A stretch of DNA of 20,847 bases from Sulfurimonas sp. (GCA_027047745.1 JALTUB010000098.1:1-20847), one strand, 5' to 3'. Shown: positions 13,642 through 20,847, counted from the stretch's first letter. Program-made: numbers and translations. The notes: generated from the sequence alone by a model not told the origin.

Positions 13642-14745
13642 ATGAAAATTCTTCTTCTCAACGATAACCCTGTTGTAAACAAACTAGTTACACTTAGTGC
13701 ACAAAAAACTTCTGATGAACTAGAAGTTGTCACTTCTGTTGATGACATATCATATACTTCGTATGACCTTTTAGTAGTCGATGACAACATGTATCATGAC
13801 TCTCTTTTTGATGATATAAAAAAGAAAGCGACATTTTCAAAATCACTTTACATCTGTTCAAGAGATGCCGAGCAAGTAGATGAGTTTTCTCAAAGCATTA
13901 AAAAACCATTTTTACCTACCGACTTAGTAGAGCTTTTTTCTGTTATCTCGATTGAAGCTGACACTATTGATTTATCAATTCCAGAAGAAGAAACAATAAT
14001 TGCAGAAGATGAACTCATGGCAGATGATGAGCTTACATTAGATGATGACATTCCTCTTGAAGATGAGCTTAACTTGGATGAAGAACTTAATTTAGATGAA
14101 GAACTTGAACTAGATGAAGAACTTTCACTTGATGAGGCAGACCTTGGAGAGAGTGTTTTAGACCAAGAAGAAGCTCAAAAAGTAAAAGATTTACTAGATG
14201 AAACAAGTTCTGAACTGCATGAAACAGAAACAGAAACAGAAACAGAAACAGAAACAGAAACAGAAATAGAAGTTGAAGATGAGCTTGAACTGGGTGAACT
14301 TGAAGAAGAAGTTGAACCTGAACTTGATGAAGAAATAGTTCTTGAACCTGAGATTTCTGACGAGTTAGAACTTGATGAAGATGAGAACATAGAGGAAAAG
14401 ATAAAAAATGCTGTTTCTGAGTTAAGTGAAGATGATTTGAATAGTGAAGTAGATGAAGAAACACTTTTAGATATAGCTACAACAGAGATAAACTCTTTAG
14501 ACAAGCTAACATCAAAAGATTTAAAATTGGCGATTGGTGAAGAGGTGGATGAGAGTGATGTTGAGCCTATAGAAGAAATAGATGATATAGAAGATGAAAG
14601 CATTCAGATGGATGAAGACAGTCATGAAGGGGAAGATGGGGTAGAAGCACTTAAAACACTTTTAGAAGCCTTAAGCGATAAAAATGTTGCAGCGTCTCTC
14701 AAAGGCATGAAGATAAGTATAAATATTACTTTAGGAGACAAATAG
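13642..14745 (+). CDS. chePep: ChePep, poly-acidic response-regulator-like chemotaxis protein
   Basis: In Helicobacter pylori the poly-Glu protein encoded just before gmk is ChePep (HP0322), a pole-localised regulator of flagellar rotation and chemotaxis. This gene has the same neighbour and architecture. The 367-residue protein has a REC domain at about 1-102, with a likely phospho-acceptor D47 in DLLVVDDNM, S73 and K88 in IKKPF. The usual acidic pair is N7-D8. Residues about 110-345 are an intensely acidic low-complexity region with LDEEL repeats and an ET dipeptide run. The end is a short ordered-looking segment (VEALKTLLEALSDKNVAASL and on). ATG at 13642 has AAGG six bases upstream. A longer TTG start at 13615 has no such site. 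The TAG stop shares one base with the gmk GTG. Confidence 0.85.
   Translation: MKILLLNDNPVVNKLVTLSAQKTSDELEVVTSVDDISYTSYDLLVVDDNMYHDSLFDDIKKKATFSKSLYICSRDAEQVDEFSQSIKKPFLPTDLVELFSVISIEADTIDLSIPEEETIIAEDELMADDELTLDDDIPLEDELNLDEELNLDEELELDEELSLDEADLGESVLDQEEAQKVKDLLDETSSELHETETETETETETETEIEVEDELELGELEEEVEPELDEEIVLEPEISDELELDEDENIEEKIKNAVSELSEDDLNSEVDEETLLDIATTEINSLDKLTSKDLKLAIGEEVDESDVEPIEEIDDIEDESIQMDEDSHEGEDGVEALKTLLEALSDKNVAASLKGMKISINITLGDK
14071..14124 (+). repeat. 18-base tandem repeats in chePep
   Basis: Three 18-base units at 14071, 14089 and 14107 each end in gatgaagaactt and encode a six-residue unit of the type N/E-L-D-E-E-L. Degenerate units flank them (14053-14070 and 14125-14142). 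Confidence 0.75.
14221..14262 (+). repeat. hexanucleotide microsatellite (gaaaca)7 in chePep
   Basis: Seven perfect gaaaca copies followed by gaaata. They encode Glu-Thr dipeptides in the acidic linker. Copy-number change would keep the reading frame and only alter linker length. Confidence 0.9.
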
Positions 14746-15368
14746 TGGCTTTTTCAAATGGAGCAGTCCTTGTACTATCTGGACCTAGTGGAGCAGGTAA
14801 AAGTTCTCTTATTAAAAAAATAGAAAAAGATATAGGTGATTATTATTTTTCTATCTCTACTACCACGAGAGGCATAAGAGAAGGTGAAACTGATGGTGTT
14901 GAGTATCACTTTGTAGATGAAGAAGAGTTTAAAAAAGATATTGAAAATGATTATTTTTTAGAGTATGCTTTAGTTCATGGTAACTATTATGGAACTTCCC
15001 TAAAACATGTAAAAAATGCTCTTGCAGATGGAAAACTTGTCCTTTTTGATATTGATGTTCAGGGAAATACTGCTATAACTAACAGACTAGGCGACATAAC
15101 AACATCTGTTTTTATAACTCCTCCAACACTATCAGAGTTAAAAAGTCGTCTTATAAATCGCTCAACAGATGCCAACTCAGCTATAGAGCGTCGTCTAAAA
15201 ATGGCAAAAAAAGAGATTCAAAGAATATCTGAATACGATTATCTCATCATTAATGATGACTTTGAAAAAGCAGCAGAAAAGTTATGTCTAATCGCTAAAA
15301 CAGCAAGACTAAAAAAACCATTGGATAAGATAAATAGACTTATTCAAGAGTGGGAAGATATAGAATAA
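14745..15368 (+). CDS. gmk: guanylate kinase
   Basis: Phosphorylates GMP (and dGMP) to GDP with ATP; an essential step in purine nucleotide supply. The 207-residue protein has P-loop GPSGAGKS at 13-20, the GMP-binding block STTTRGIREGETDGVEYHF at about 37-55, and HGNYYGTS near residue 80, followed by FDIDVQGNTAI (the family DIDVQG motif). Length is typical. GTG start at 14745 overlaps the chePep stop by one base. AGGAG lies seven bases before it, inside chePep, so the two are translationally coupled. A new promoter follows before tatA. Confidence 0.97.
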   Translation: MAFSNGAVLVLSGPSGAGKSSLIKKIEKDIGDYYFSISTTTRGIREGETDGVEYHFVDEEEFKKDIENDYFLEYALVHGNYYGTSLKHVKNALADGKLVLFDIDVQGNTAITNRLGDITTSVFITPPTLSELKSRLINRSTDANSAIERRLKMAKKEIQRISEYDYLIINDDFEKAAEKLCLIAKTARLKKPLDKINRLIQEWEDIE

Positions 15369-15401
15369 AATCTATAAAGATAATAAAAAGCAAATTATAG
15401 A

Positions 15402-15407
15402 TATAAT
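15402..15407 (+). promoter_or_regulatory. -10 box for tatA-argS
   Basis: Perfect TATAAT in A/T-rich DNA between gmk and tatA. A start near 15414 gives a leader of about 25 bases that contains the AAAGGAA ribosome-binding site of tatA. Confidence 0.6.
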
Positions 15408-15438
15408 CACGACAACTATTTAAATAAAGGAATATTAT

Positions 15439-15669
15439 ATGGGAATGCCTGGTACAACAGAATTATTATTAATCTTAGGAATTGTGGTATTGTTATTTGG
15501 TGCTAAAAAGATACCTGATCTAGCAAAAGGGCTTGGTAAGGGAATCAAAAACTTCAAATCTGAAATGAAAGAAGATACAGAAGAAGTAGCTGCAAATGAG
15601 CCAAAAAAAGTTGAATCTAACGAAGAAGTAGCATCAACACAAGCTCCAAAAACTACAACTCAAGCATAA
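15439..15669 (+). CDS. tatA: Sec-independent translocase subunit TatA
   Basis: Pore-forming subunit of the twin-arginine pathway that exports folded, often cofactor-bearing proteins across the inner membrane. It is a 76-residue protein with a short membrane helix at about 7-20 carrying polar residue E8. The hinge FGAKKIPDLAKGLGKGIKNF (20-39) forms the start of the amphipathic helix. A charged, disordered Glu/Thr/Gln-rich tail follows. The FGxKxxP motif is diagnostic. ATG with AAAGGAA upstream. No tatB or tatC lies beside it; tatA next to argS and gmk is, from memory, the Helicobacter/Campylobacter arrangement. Its stop lies four bases before argS. Confidence 0.95.
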   Translation: MGMPGTTELLLILGIVVLLFGAKKIPDLAKGLGKGIKNFKSEMKEDTEEVAANEPKKVESNEEVASTQAPKTTTQA

Positions 15670-15673
15670 ATCT

Positions 15674-17260
15674 TTGAAACAAAGAGTATCAGCGTTATTA
15701 CGCGAAAAACTAGGTCGTGAGGTTATTTTAGAAAAACCTCGAGACCGTTCTTTTGGTCACTTTTCTACTCCTATCGCATTTTCACTTGCTAAAGAACTTA
15801 GAAAATCCCCTATGCTTATAGCAGAGGATTTAGCTTCATCTTTTTCTCAAGATAAAGAATTTTCAAGCGTAGAGTCTGTAAAAGGCTACTTAAACTTTCG
15901 TTTAAGTGAAGATTTTTTACAAGAATATGCTTCATGGGCACTTGACAATCCATCAGAGTTTGCAAAACAAGAAAAAAACCAAAAAATACTTTTAGAGTTT
16001 GTAAGTGCAAATCCTACAGGACCTCTTCATATCGGACATGCTCGTGGAGCTGTTTATGGAGATACTCTTTATCGACTTGCAAAACATTTGGGTTATGATA
16101 TTACAGCTGAGTATTATGTAAATGATGCTGGTAATCAAATCGATCTTCTTGGACTATCCATCCAACTTTATGCACAAGAAAATATCTTAAAACAGAGAGT
16201 TGAGTATCCTGAATCTTATTATCGTGGTGAATACTTAGAAAACCTAGCAAATGGAGCAGAAGAGAAATTTGGTATAGAAATTTTTACGGATGTTTCTCGT
16301 CAAAAAGAACTTGCTCTGTGGGCTAAAGACAAGGTGATGGAGATTGTAGTTGATTCTCTAGCAGAGACAAATATACACTTTGATACTTTTGTACATGAGT
16401 CAGGTCTTTATGACGACTGGGATAGAGTCATGAAAAAGATGGGCGATAATGTTTATGAAAAAGATGAAAAACTATGGATAAAGTCCCAATCAAAAGGCGA
16501 TGATCATGATAGAGTTGTCGTTCGTGATGATGGTCGTCCAACTTATCTTGCAGGCGACATAGTTTACCATAACCAAAAGTTTGAAAGAGGATACGACCAT
16601 TACATAAATATCTGGGGTGCAGACCACCATGGCTACATACCTCGTGTAAATGCAGCGATTGACTTTTTAGGATTTGATTCTAACAAACTAGAGGTACTGC
16701 TTTCTCAAATGGTTTCACTTTTAAAAGATGGTGAGCCTTACAAGATGAGTAAACGAGCAGGTAATGTTATCCTCATGAGCGATATTGTCAAAGAGATTGG
16801 AAGCGATGCCCTTCGTTTTATTTTTGCAAGTAAAAAGAGTGATACTGCTTTAGAGTTTGACCTTGCTGAGTTTAAAAAACAAGATAGTTCAAACCCTATC
16901 TTTTATATCCAATACGCTCATGCTCGTATCCAAACACTTTTATCAAAGAGCAGTTTAAGTCATGAAGATATTATCTCTTCCCCACTTAAAGGTTTTGACA
17001 AAAATGCTGACACTCTACTTTTTGATGCTTTACTCCTTCCAGAAGTTATAGAAGACGCATTTAACTCTCGTCAAGTACAAAAACTACCTGATTATCTAAA
17101 GTCACTTGCAGCATCTCTTCATAAGTTTTATTATGATGTTAGGATTATCGGTAAAGAAGATGAAGCAAAACTTTTAAAACTGTTACTTATAGTAGCACTT
17201 AGCTTAAAAACTGGTTTATCACTTATGGGTATAGAAGCAAAAGACAGAATGAGTAAATAA
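15674..17260 (+). CDS. argS: arginyl-tRNA synthetase
   Basis: Class I aminoacyl-tRNA synthetase that charges tRNA-Arg; cytosolic. The 528-residue protein has an N-terminal tRNA-binding domain (about 1-100), SANPTGPLHIGHARGAV at 111-127 with the HIGH signature at 119-122, YYVNDAGNQ at 147-155, a well-kept WGADHHGY segment near 314-321, and KMSK at 357-360. The C-terminal DALR-type anticodon-binding domain ends in LMGIEAKDRM, the normal family ending. TTG start at 15674, four bases after tatA, with little ribosome-binding sequence, so it is probably coupled to tatA. The last 130 bases are overlapped by the convergent transpeptidase gene. Confidence 0.97.
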   Translation: MKQRVSALLREKLGREVILEKPRDRSFGHFSTPIAFSLAKELRKSPMLIAEDLASSFSQDKEFSSVESVKGYLNFRLSEDFLQEYASWALDNPSEFAKQEKNQKILLEFVSANPTGPLHIGHARGAVYGDTLYRLAKHLGYDITAEYYVNDAGNQIDLLGLSIQLYAQENILKQRVEYPESYYRGEYLENLANGAEEKFGIEIFTDVSRQKELALWAKDKVMEIVVDSLAETNIHFDTFVHESGLYDDWDRVMKKMGDNVYEKDEKLWIKSQSKGDDHDRVVVRDDGRPTYLAGDIVYHNQKFERGYDHYINIWGADHHGYIPRVNAAIDFLGFDSNKLEVLLSQMVSLLKDGEPYKMSKRAGNVILMSDIVKEIGSDALRFIFASKKSDTALEFDLAEFKKQDSSNPIFYIQYAHARIQTLLSKSSLSHEDIISSPLKGFDKNADTLLFDALLLPEVIEDAFNSRQVQKLPDYLKSLAASLHKFYYDVRIIGKEDEAKLLKLLLIVALSLKTGLSLMGIEAKDRMSK

Positions 17261-17937
17261 GAACCTTTTAACTCTGGGTATAGTTTTAAAATATCTTTAC
17301 TTGAGCTTTTAGGTATCTGGATGAGTATAGGGTTTTTCTTCTCATCCAACCAATTTGCTATCTTTCTTATATCCTCTTCTCTCATAGAAGTACATCCAGC
17401 AGTCCCTTTATCCTTACCTTTTTGAATATGTAAAAAGATACATGAACCTCTTTTTTTGATTGCATTTTTATTGTGCTGTACAACTACACCTAACTTGTAT
17501 TGATTGTCTTTTCTTCTCATAAACTCAAAACTTTTTTCATCACCATGAGAGATTATAATCTGATTGTAAAACTCTGAATCACTATCATCAACACATATCA
17601 ATTTTTCTGATGCAAAGAGATATGGTAGTTTATAATGCTCTTCATGAGAGTATCCGAACAAAGAAGTTAGTTTAAAAACACCTGCAGGAGCTTTGTTATC
17701 ACCTTCATACTTTAGTGGCTCACTACTTTTTTTTGGAAGATTTACCTCCCCCAATCCCCATGCAAAGCCATTTTTACCGATGTTTACATCTATGGCCTTA
17801 AAGACTTCTTTTCCATCTTCATAACACTGCATCTTTGCTTTTGAGGTATTAAAATCATCACTAACAACTAAGATAATTTGTTCTGATGAAAACAACAATA
17901 TTGAAATATTTATTAAAATTAAGAAACTTTTTATCAT
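17131..17937 (-). CDS. secreted YkuD-type L,D-transpeptidase
   Basis: Exported protein of 268 residues that should form or trim L,D crosslinks or tripeptide ends in periplasmic peptidoglycan. Residues 1-17 are a signal peptide (MIKSFLILINISILLF). The YkuD domain shows GDNKAPAGVFKLTSLFGY (79-96), a conserved HG at 131-132, H170 in IFLHIQKG, and the catalytic GCTSM with C182. The domain proper ends near residue 226 (ELKGSYL). The remaining 42 residues are read antisense through the 3' end of argS and look unlike the family, probably an added tail after loss of an older stop. No strong ribosome-binding site. It shares a -10 region with the divergent acetyltransferase. L,D-carboxypeptidase activity (as in Csd6-type relatives) is an alternative. 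Confidence 0.88.
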   Translation of the reverse strand: MIKSFLILINISILLFSSEQIILVVSDDFNTSKAKMQCYEDGKEVFKAIDVNIGKNGFAWGLGEVNLPKKSSEPLKYEGDNKAPAGVFKLTSLFGYSHEEHYKLPYLFASEKLICVDDSDSEFYNQIIISHGDEKSFEFMRRKDNQYKLGVVVQHNKNAIKKRGSCIFLHIQKGKDKGTAGCTSMREEDIRKIANWLDEKKNPILIQIPKSSSKDILKLYPELKGSYLLILSFASIPISDKPVFKLSATISNSFKSFASSSLPIILTS

Positions 17938-17955
17938 AAAGTATGGTACTATATC

Positions 17956-17962
17956 TATTATA
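17956..17962. promoter_or_regulatory. shared divergent -10 element
   Basis: TATTAT (17956-17961) on the plus strand faces the GNAT gene, and TATAAT (17962-17957) on the minus strand faces the transpeptidase gene. The two boxes overlap almost completely, with start points near 17968 (plus) and 17950 (minus). Confidence 0.45.
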
Positions 17963-17991
17963 TGATTTAAATTAGTTATTGGATAAATATT

Positions 17992-18615
17992 ATGAATATT
18001 AAAATAAGAAATGCAAATGTTACTGATGCTCCCTTTTTAGCAAAAATGATACTTCAGAGTTCAAGAGCTGGAAAAAAAGATGGTATCTTTGATATTGCTT
18101 TTAACATGAAAGATGATAAAAAAGTGCTGGAAAAACTAGAAATGCTAGTACAAACAACAGCAAAAAACTATACTCACTTTAGTAATTTTCTAGTTGCTGA
18201 GATGGATGGTAAGAGTGTTGGTTCTTTATGTAGTTATGAACCTAGAATTGCCACAAAAGAGCAACTTATAGTAGCACTTAAAGAGCTTGGATGTAGCGAA
18301 GAAGCAAACGACCGTTTAAATGTTTACTACAACTGTGACTTTGAACTTAACAACAGAACACTCATGTTTGATTTTATGGAAGAGGAAGATGACTTTTTAG
18401 ATGTTGGTGTTTTAAAAGCATTGATGCAAAAAAGTCTTCTAACTGCGAGACTAAAAGGTTATCGCATCGCACAGACCATCATAGAGATTGGTTCACTTGA
18501 AGCAGAACTCTTTTACAAAAAGCTAGGCTTTCATGTAGTTGAGCAAAAAGAGTGTGAAGAGTATAAAGAGAAATTTGGTCGAGCAGGTCTTATGCTTATG
18601 TCGATAGAGTTCTAG
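17992..18615 (+). CDS. GNAT-family N-acetyltransferase
   Basis: Cytosolic acetyl-CoA-dependent acetyltransferase of 207 residues; acceptor unknown. The N-terminal INIRNANVTDAPFLAKMI-like opening (IKIRNANVTDAPFLAKMI in this protein) is the usual GNAT strand 1-helix 1. LVAEMDGKSVGSLCSY (67-82) is strands 2-3. Motif A/B runs from VGVLKALMQKSLLTARLKGY (138-157) to IGSLEAELFYKKLGFHV (166-182), the last part being the classic N/A-x-x-A-x-x-F/L-Y-x-K-L-G-F motif with substitutions. A long acidic insert sits before motif A (EEEDDF). ATG at 17992 with GGA eight bases upstream. The stop TAG at 18613-18615 is in the same frame as, and immediately precedes, the antiporter coding sequence. Confidence 0.88.
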   Translation: MNIKIRNANVTDAPFLAKMILQSSRAGKKDGIFDIAFNMKDDKKVLEKLEMLVQTTAKNYTHFSNFLVAEMDGKSVGSLCSYEPRIATKEQLIVALKELGCSEEANDRLNVYYNCDFELNNRTLMFDFMEEEDDFLDVGVLKALMQKSLLTARLKGYRIAQTIIEIGSLEAELFYKKLGFHVVEQKECEEYKEKFGRAGLMLMSIEF

Positions 18616-18624
18616 GACCATTTC

Positions 18625-19998
18625 ATAGAACTCATACCTCTCTCACTTCTCCCATCTTTACTAGCCATTGCCTTAGCACTCTATTCTAAGAATGTCATCT
18701 TATCTCTTTTTGGAGGCATTATTTTAGGAGTCTTTATCTTAAATGGTTTTGCCTTTACGGACTCTATAACTGAGACATTTAAACTCTTTTACGCACAACT
18801 TAGTGAGCCTTGGATACTTAAAACTCTAGGTTTTGCCATCTTAGTTGGAAGTGTTATGGAGCTGATAGAAAAAAGTGGAGGGATAGAAGGTTTTGTAAAA
18901 AAGGCACAAAAAAATAGCTACTTTTCATCTTCTAAACGCAACACTCTACTCTTAACATATTTTATCGGTGTTATCATATTTATAGAGTCTTCTATAACAT
19001 CTTTGATAGCTGGAGCAGTGGGAAAACCACTTTGTGATAAGCAGGAAATCCCTCATGCAAAACTAGCCTTTGTTTGTGACTCAACCTCAGCACCCATAAG
19101 CTCTCTTATCGTTTTAAATGGCTGGGGCGCACTTCTCCTTGGTCTCATATCAACACAGATAACGCAAGGCATGATAAGTGGAGATAGTATTGATATACTT
19201 ATAAAAGCAGTATCATATAACTTTTATGCCATAAGTGCTTTAGCTGTTACTTTTTTAACTATTTGGTTTAACATAGACATAGCTTACATGAAAGATGCAA
19301 AACTTTATCCTCACCATAGATTAGCCACCATAAAAAATGAAAAAAGTATGTTTTATATGCTCTTGCCCATCTTATTTATGATTGTCTCTGTGTTTGTTTT
19401 TTTATATCTTACGGGAGATGGAAATATGCTTAAAGGAAGTGGTTCAAGCTCTATCTTTTACACTATGATAGCGACACTTTTCTTTATGTTTTTATTTTAC
19501 ATTCCAACAAAAAATATGTCCATTAAAACATTTTTAAAAACTTGCACTTTAGGAGCAAAAAAACTTTTTCCCATAGCTGCAATACTACTCTTTGCTTTTG
19601 CTATAGGAAAGGTTACAACTGAGCTAAAAACTGGTCTTTATTTAGCTTCTCTTGCGAGTGATAACCTTAATGTTATTTTTTTAGCTGGAGTTATATTTTT
19701 ACTTAGTTCACTCATATCATTCTCAACAGGGACTTCTTGGGGAACATTTTCTATCATGATACCTGTAGCTGTCCCGATGGCAGTAGGTATGGATGCAAAT
19801 GTAGCCTTAGCCATAGGAGCTGTTATAAGTGGTGGTGTTTTTGGTGACCACTGCTCTCCTATCTCAGACACTACCATCATATCTTCCATGGCAAGTGATT
19901 GTGAAGTTATAGAGCATGTAAAAACGCAACTACCCTATGCTCTTATAAGTGGAGTGATTGCCTTTATTTTGTTTATTATATTTAGTTCTATATCATAA
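18625..19998 (+). CDS. NhaC-type Na+/H+ antiporter, non-standard start
   Basis: Polytopic inner-membrane antiporter-like protein. The first ATG in frame is at 18856 (380 residues). However, the frame is open and clearly coding from just after the GNAT stop, giving two extra hydrophobic segments (ELIPLSLLPSLLAIALAL, then NVILSLFGGIILGVFIL) and the SEPWILKTLGFAILVGSV stretch. No ATG, GTG or TTG exists in frame between 18616 and 18855. The start used here is ATA at 18625, seven bases after AGGA (18614-18617), giving 457 residues, a normal NhaC-family length. Family motifs (457-residue numbering) are ESSITSLIAGAVGKP from 121, CDSTSAPISS near 152, SFSTGTSWG and GDHCSPISDTTI near 408. Start remains uncertain; UAG readthrough from the GNAT gene is the alternative. 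Confidence 0.85.
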   Translation: MELIPLSLLPSLLAIALALYSKNVILSLFGGIILGVFILNGFAFTDSITETFKLFYAQLSEPWILKTLGFAILVGSVMELIEKSGGIEGFVKKAQKNSYFSSSKRNTLLLTYFIGVIIFIESSITSLIAGAVGKPLCDKQEIPHAKLAFVCDSTSAPISSLIVLNGWGALLLGLISTQITQGMISGDSIDILIKAVSYNFYAISALAVTFLTIWFNIDIAYMKDAKLYPHHRLATIKNEKSMFYMLLPILFMIVSVFVFLYLTGDGNMLKGSGSSSIFYTMIATLFFMFLFYIPTKNMSIKTFLKTCTLGAKKLFPIAAILLFAFAIGKVTTELKTGLYLASLASDNLNVIFLAGVIFLLSSLISFSTGTSWGTFSIMIPVAVPMAVGMDANVALAIGAVISGGVFGDHCSPISDTTIISSMASDCEVIEHVKTQLPYALISGVIAFILFIIFSSIS

Positions 19999-20025
19999 TT
20001 TAAACACAAAAACTCAAATAACTAG

Positions 20026-20043
20026 AAAATTATTTTTAATTTT
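20026..20043 (+). terminator. weak A/T hairpin after the antiporter gene
   Basis: AAAATTA and TAATTTT form a perfect 7-bp A/T-only stem around TTTT, 27 bases after the antiporter stop. It may act as a weak terminator, but it has no G/C pairs. Confidence 0.25.
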
Positions 20044-20060
20044 ATAAACAAGACATATAG

Positions 20061-20066
20061 TATAAT
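20061..20066 (+). promoter_or_regulatory. -10 box for the DjlA-like gene
   Basis: Perfect TATAAT. A start near 20073 gives a leader of about 20 bases that includes the AAGGA ribosome-binding site at 20081-20085. Confidence 0.6.
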
Positions 20067-20092
20067 CCCATAAAAATTACAAGGAACATTTA

Positions 20093-20845
20093 ATGGGAAA
20101 TATAATCGTTTTAGCATTTTTAGGTGCTATTTTTTACTACATTTTTAAAAGTTACAGCAAGTATGAAGATTACTCAAAAGAGGCATATAAAAACTTCTCC
20201 ATATCTCATGAGTCTATTAAACGCAGTGAACTCGGTCTTTTTGTAGCTCTTGTTGCAAAAGTAGCAAAGGCAGATGGTAGAGTTGATGCTCTTGAAGCCC
20301 AACTTATCGGCATCATGTTTGATGATATATCTGCTGTTTTTCCCCAGCCAGAAAAAACAAAACAGATACTAAAAGATATTTTCAATGAAGAGAAGAACAG
20401 AAGTGATGACTTAGAACAAACGGCATCTGCCTTAGCAAAAGCGATTAGAAATGATAAGGCGAAACAGACTCAATTTATGGGATTTTTAATCCAACTAGCT
20501 TTTGTTGATGGTGAAGTTAGCCAAGGGGAAGACGAAGCACTTAAAACTATCGCAGAAGCCTTAGCTTTTGACCCAAAAATATATCATGCTATATTTGAAA
20601 AGTTCGAAAGTATGATGAAAAACATGACACCTAAGGCAAATATCTCTGATGCTTACAAACTTTTAGGTGTTAAAGAGAGTGATGAGATGGGTGTTATCAA
20701 AAAAGCATACAGAAAACTTGTGCGTGAGTATCATCCAGACATCATAAAATCACAAGGTAAAAGTGAAGCTTATATGCAAGAAGCAACTAAAAAAACACAA
20801 GAGATAAATCAAGCCTATGAGATGATTAAAGAGGTTAGGAAGTAA
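20093..20845 (+). CDS. DjlA-like co-chaperone (TerB-like plus J domain)
   Basis: Membrane-anchored DnaJ-family co-chaperone of 250 residues, expected to stimulate DnaK ATPase at the inner-membrane face. Residues 4-18 form one hydrophobic anchor. Residues about 46-165 are a TerB-like helical domain with two acidic loops (KADGRVDALE at 59-68 and FVDGEVSQGEDE at 137-148). Residues 184-250 are the J domain (ISDAYKLLGV, then KKAYRKLVREYHPD) with the HPD motif at 214-216 and a normal fourth helix. This is the DjlA order and length. ATG at 20093 has AAGGA seven bases upstream and its own promoter. Complete at the window's right edge. Which client it serves is unknown. Confidence 0.92.
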   Translation: MGNIIVLAFLGAIFYYIFKSYSKYEDYSKEAYKNFSISHESIKRSELGLFVALVAKVAKADGRVDALEAQLIGIMFDDISAVFPQPEKTKQILKDIFNEEKNRSDDLEQTASALAKAIRNDKAKQTQFMGFLIQLAFVDGEVSQGEDEALKTIAEALAFDPKIYHAIFEKFESMMKNMTPKANISDAYKLLGVKESDEMGVIKKAYRKLVREYHPDIIKSQGKSEAYMQEATKKTQEINQAYEMIKEVRK

Positions 20846-20847
20846 AC

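Noticed and set aside
14053..14262. Regular repeats that could suggest a CRISPR array
   Set aside because: The units are in-frame coding repeats of 18 and 6 bases without spacers.
14087..14603. Long antisense open frames (Leu/His-rich and Ser-rich) opposite chePep
   Set aside because: They mirror the acidic GAA/GAT repeats of chePep; composition is purely repeat-driven and there is no ribosome-binding site.
18616..18855. Treating this 240-base stretch as intergenic
   Set aside because: The translation in the antiporter frame is an uninterrupted pair of membrane segments typical of NhaC, so it is coding despite lacking a standard start.

Overview
The window is low-GC DNA (roughly one-third G+C) packed with short-spaced or overlapping bacterial genes. 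Several lines of evidence point to a Campylobacterota chromosome (former Epsilonproteobacteria), most like Sulfurimonas or a close relative. The run rpsB-tsf-ABC ATPase-fliR-poly-acidic REC protein-gmk-tatA-argS is the order I recall from Campylobacter jejuni, and its second half also from Helicobacter pylori. An MqnP-type prenyltransferase fits the futalosine route to menaquinone used in this phylum. Promoters mostly show a clear -10 hexamer after A/T-rich DNA, with little -35.

Layout. 10-918 (minus): miaA, a tRNA-modification gene. 985-9423 (plus): a tightly packed run of nine genes. It holds mqnP; a degenerate PilZ-like protein; a membrane-anchored coiled-coil protein with an HTH-like end; ftsW and murG (septal peptidoglycan synthesis); dedA; a DUF420 membrane protein; bcp; and a large membrane GGDEF-EAL protein with periplasmic and GAF sensor domains. 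9409-10006 (minus): a VapC-like PIN toxin with a Phd/YefM-like antitoxin, behind a near-perfect sigma-70 promoter. 10270-17260 (plus): the conserved core. rpsB-tsf with a structured leader is followed by a LolD-like ATPase that may be read from a leaderless mRNA. Then come fliR, chePep (polar chemotaxis regulator), gmk, tatA and argS. 17131-17937 (minus): a secreted YkuD L,D-transpeptidase whose 3' end overlaps argS by 130 bases. 17992-20845 (plus): a GNAT acetyltransferase, an NhaC-type antiporter and a DjlA-like TerB/J-domain co-chaperone.

Functionally the window is mostly housekeeping: translation (rpsB, tsf, argS, miaA), cell wall and division (ftsW, murG, L,D-transpeptidase), membrane and export (tatA, dedA, LolD-like ATPase, antiporter), motility and second messenger (fliR, chePep, GGDEF-EAL) and peroxide defence (bcp). 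The toxin-antitoxin pair is the only clearly accessory element. I found no tRNA, rRNA, CRISPR array, insertion sequence or prophage gene.

I see no strong case for a wholly new multi-gene system. The points most worth checking are: the antiporter gene, whose first 77 codons contain no ATG, GTG or TTG and which lies in frame behind the GNAT stop codon; a PIN toxin that ends exactly on its last acidic residue where it runs into the GGDEF-EAL gene; an inverted repeat filling the spacer of the toxin-antitoxin promoter; an 11-bp perfect dyad in front of a likely leaderless ABC gene; and an in-frame hexanucleotide repeat in chePep.
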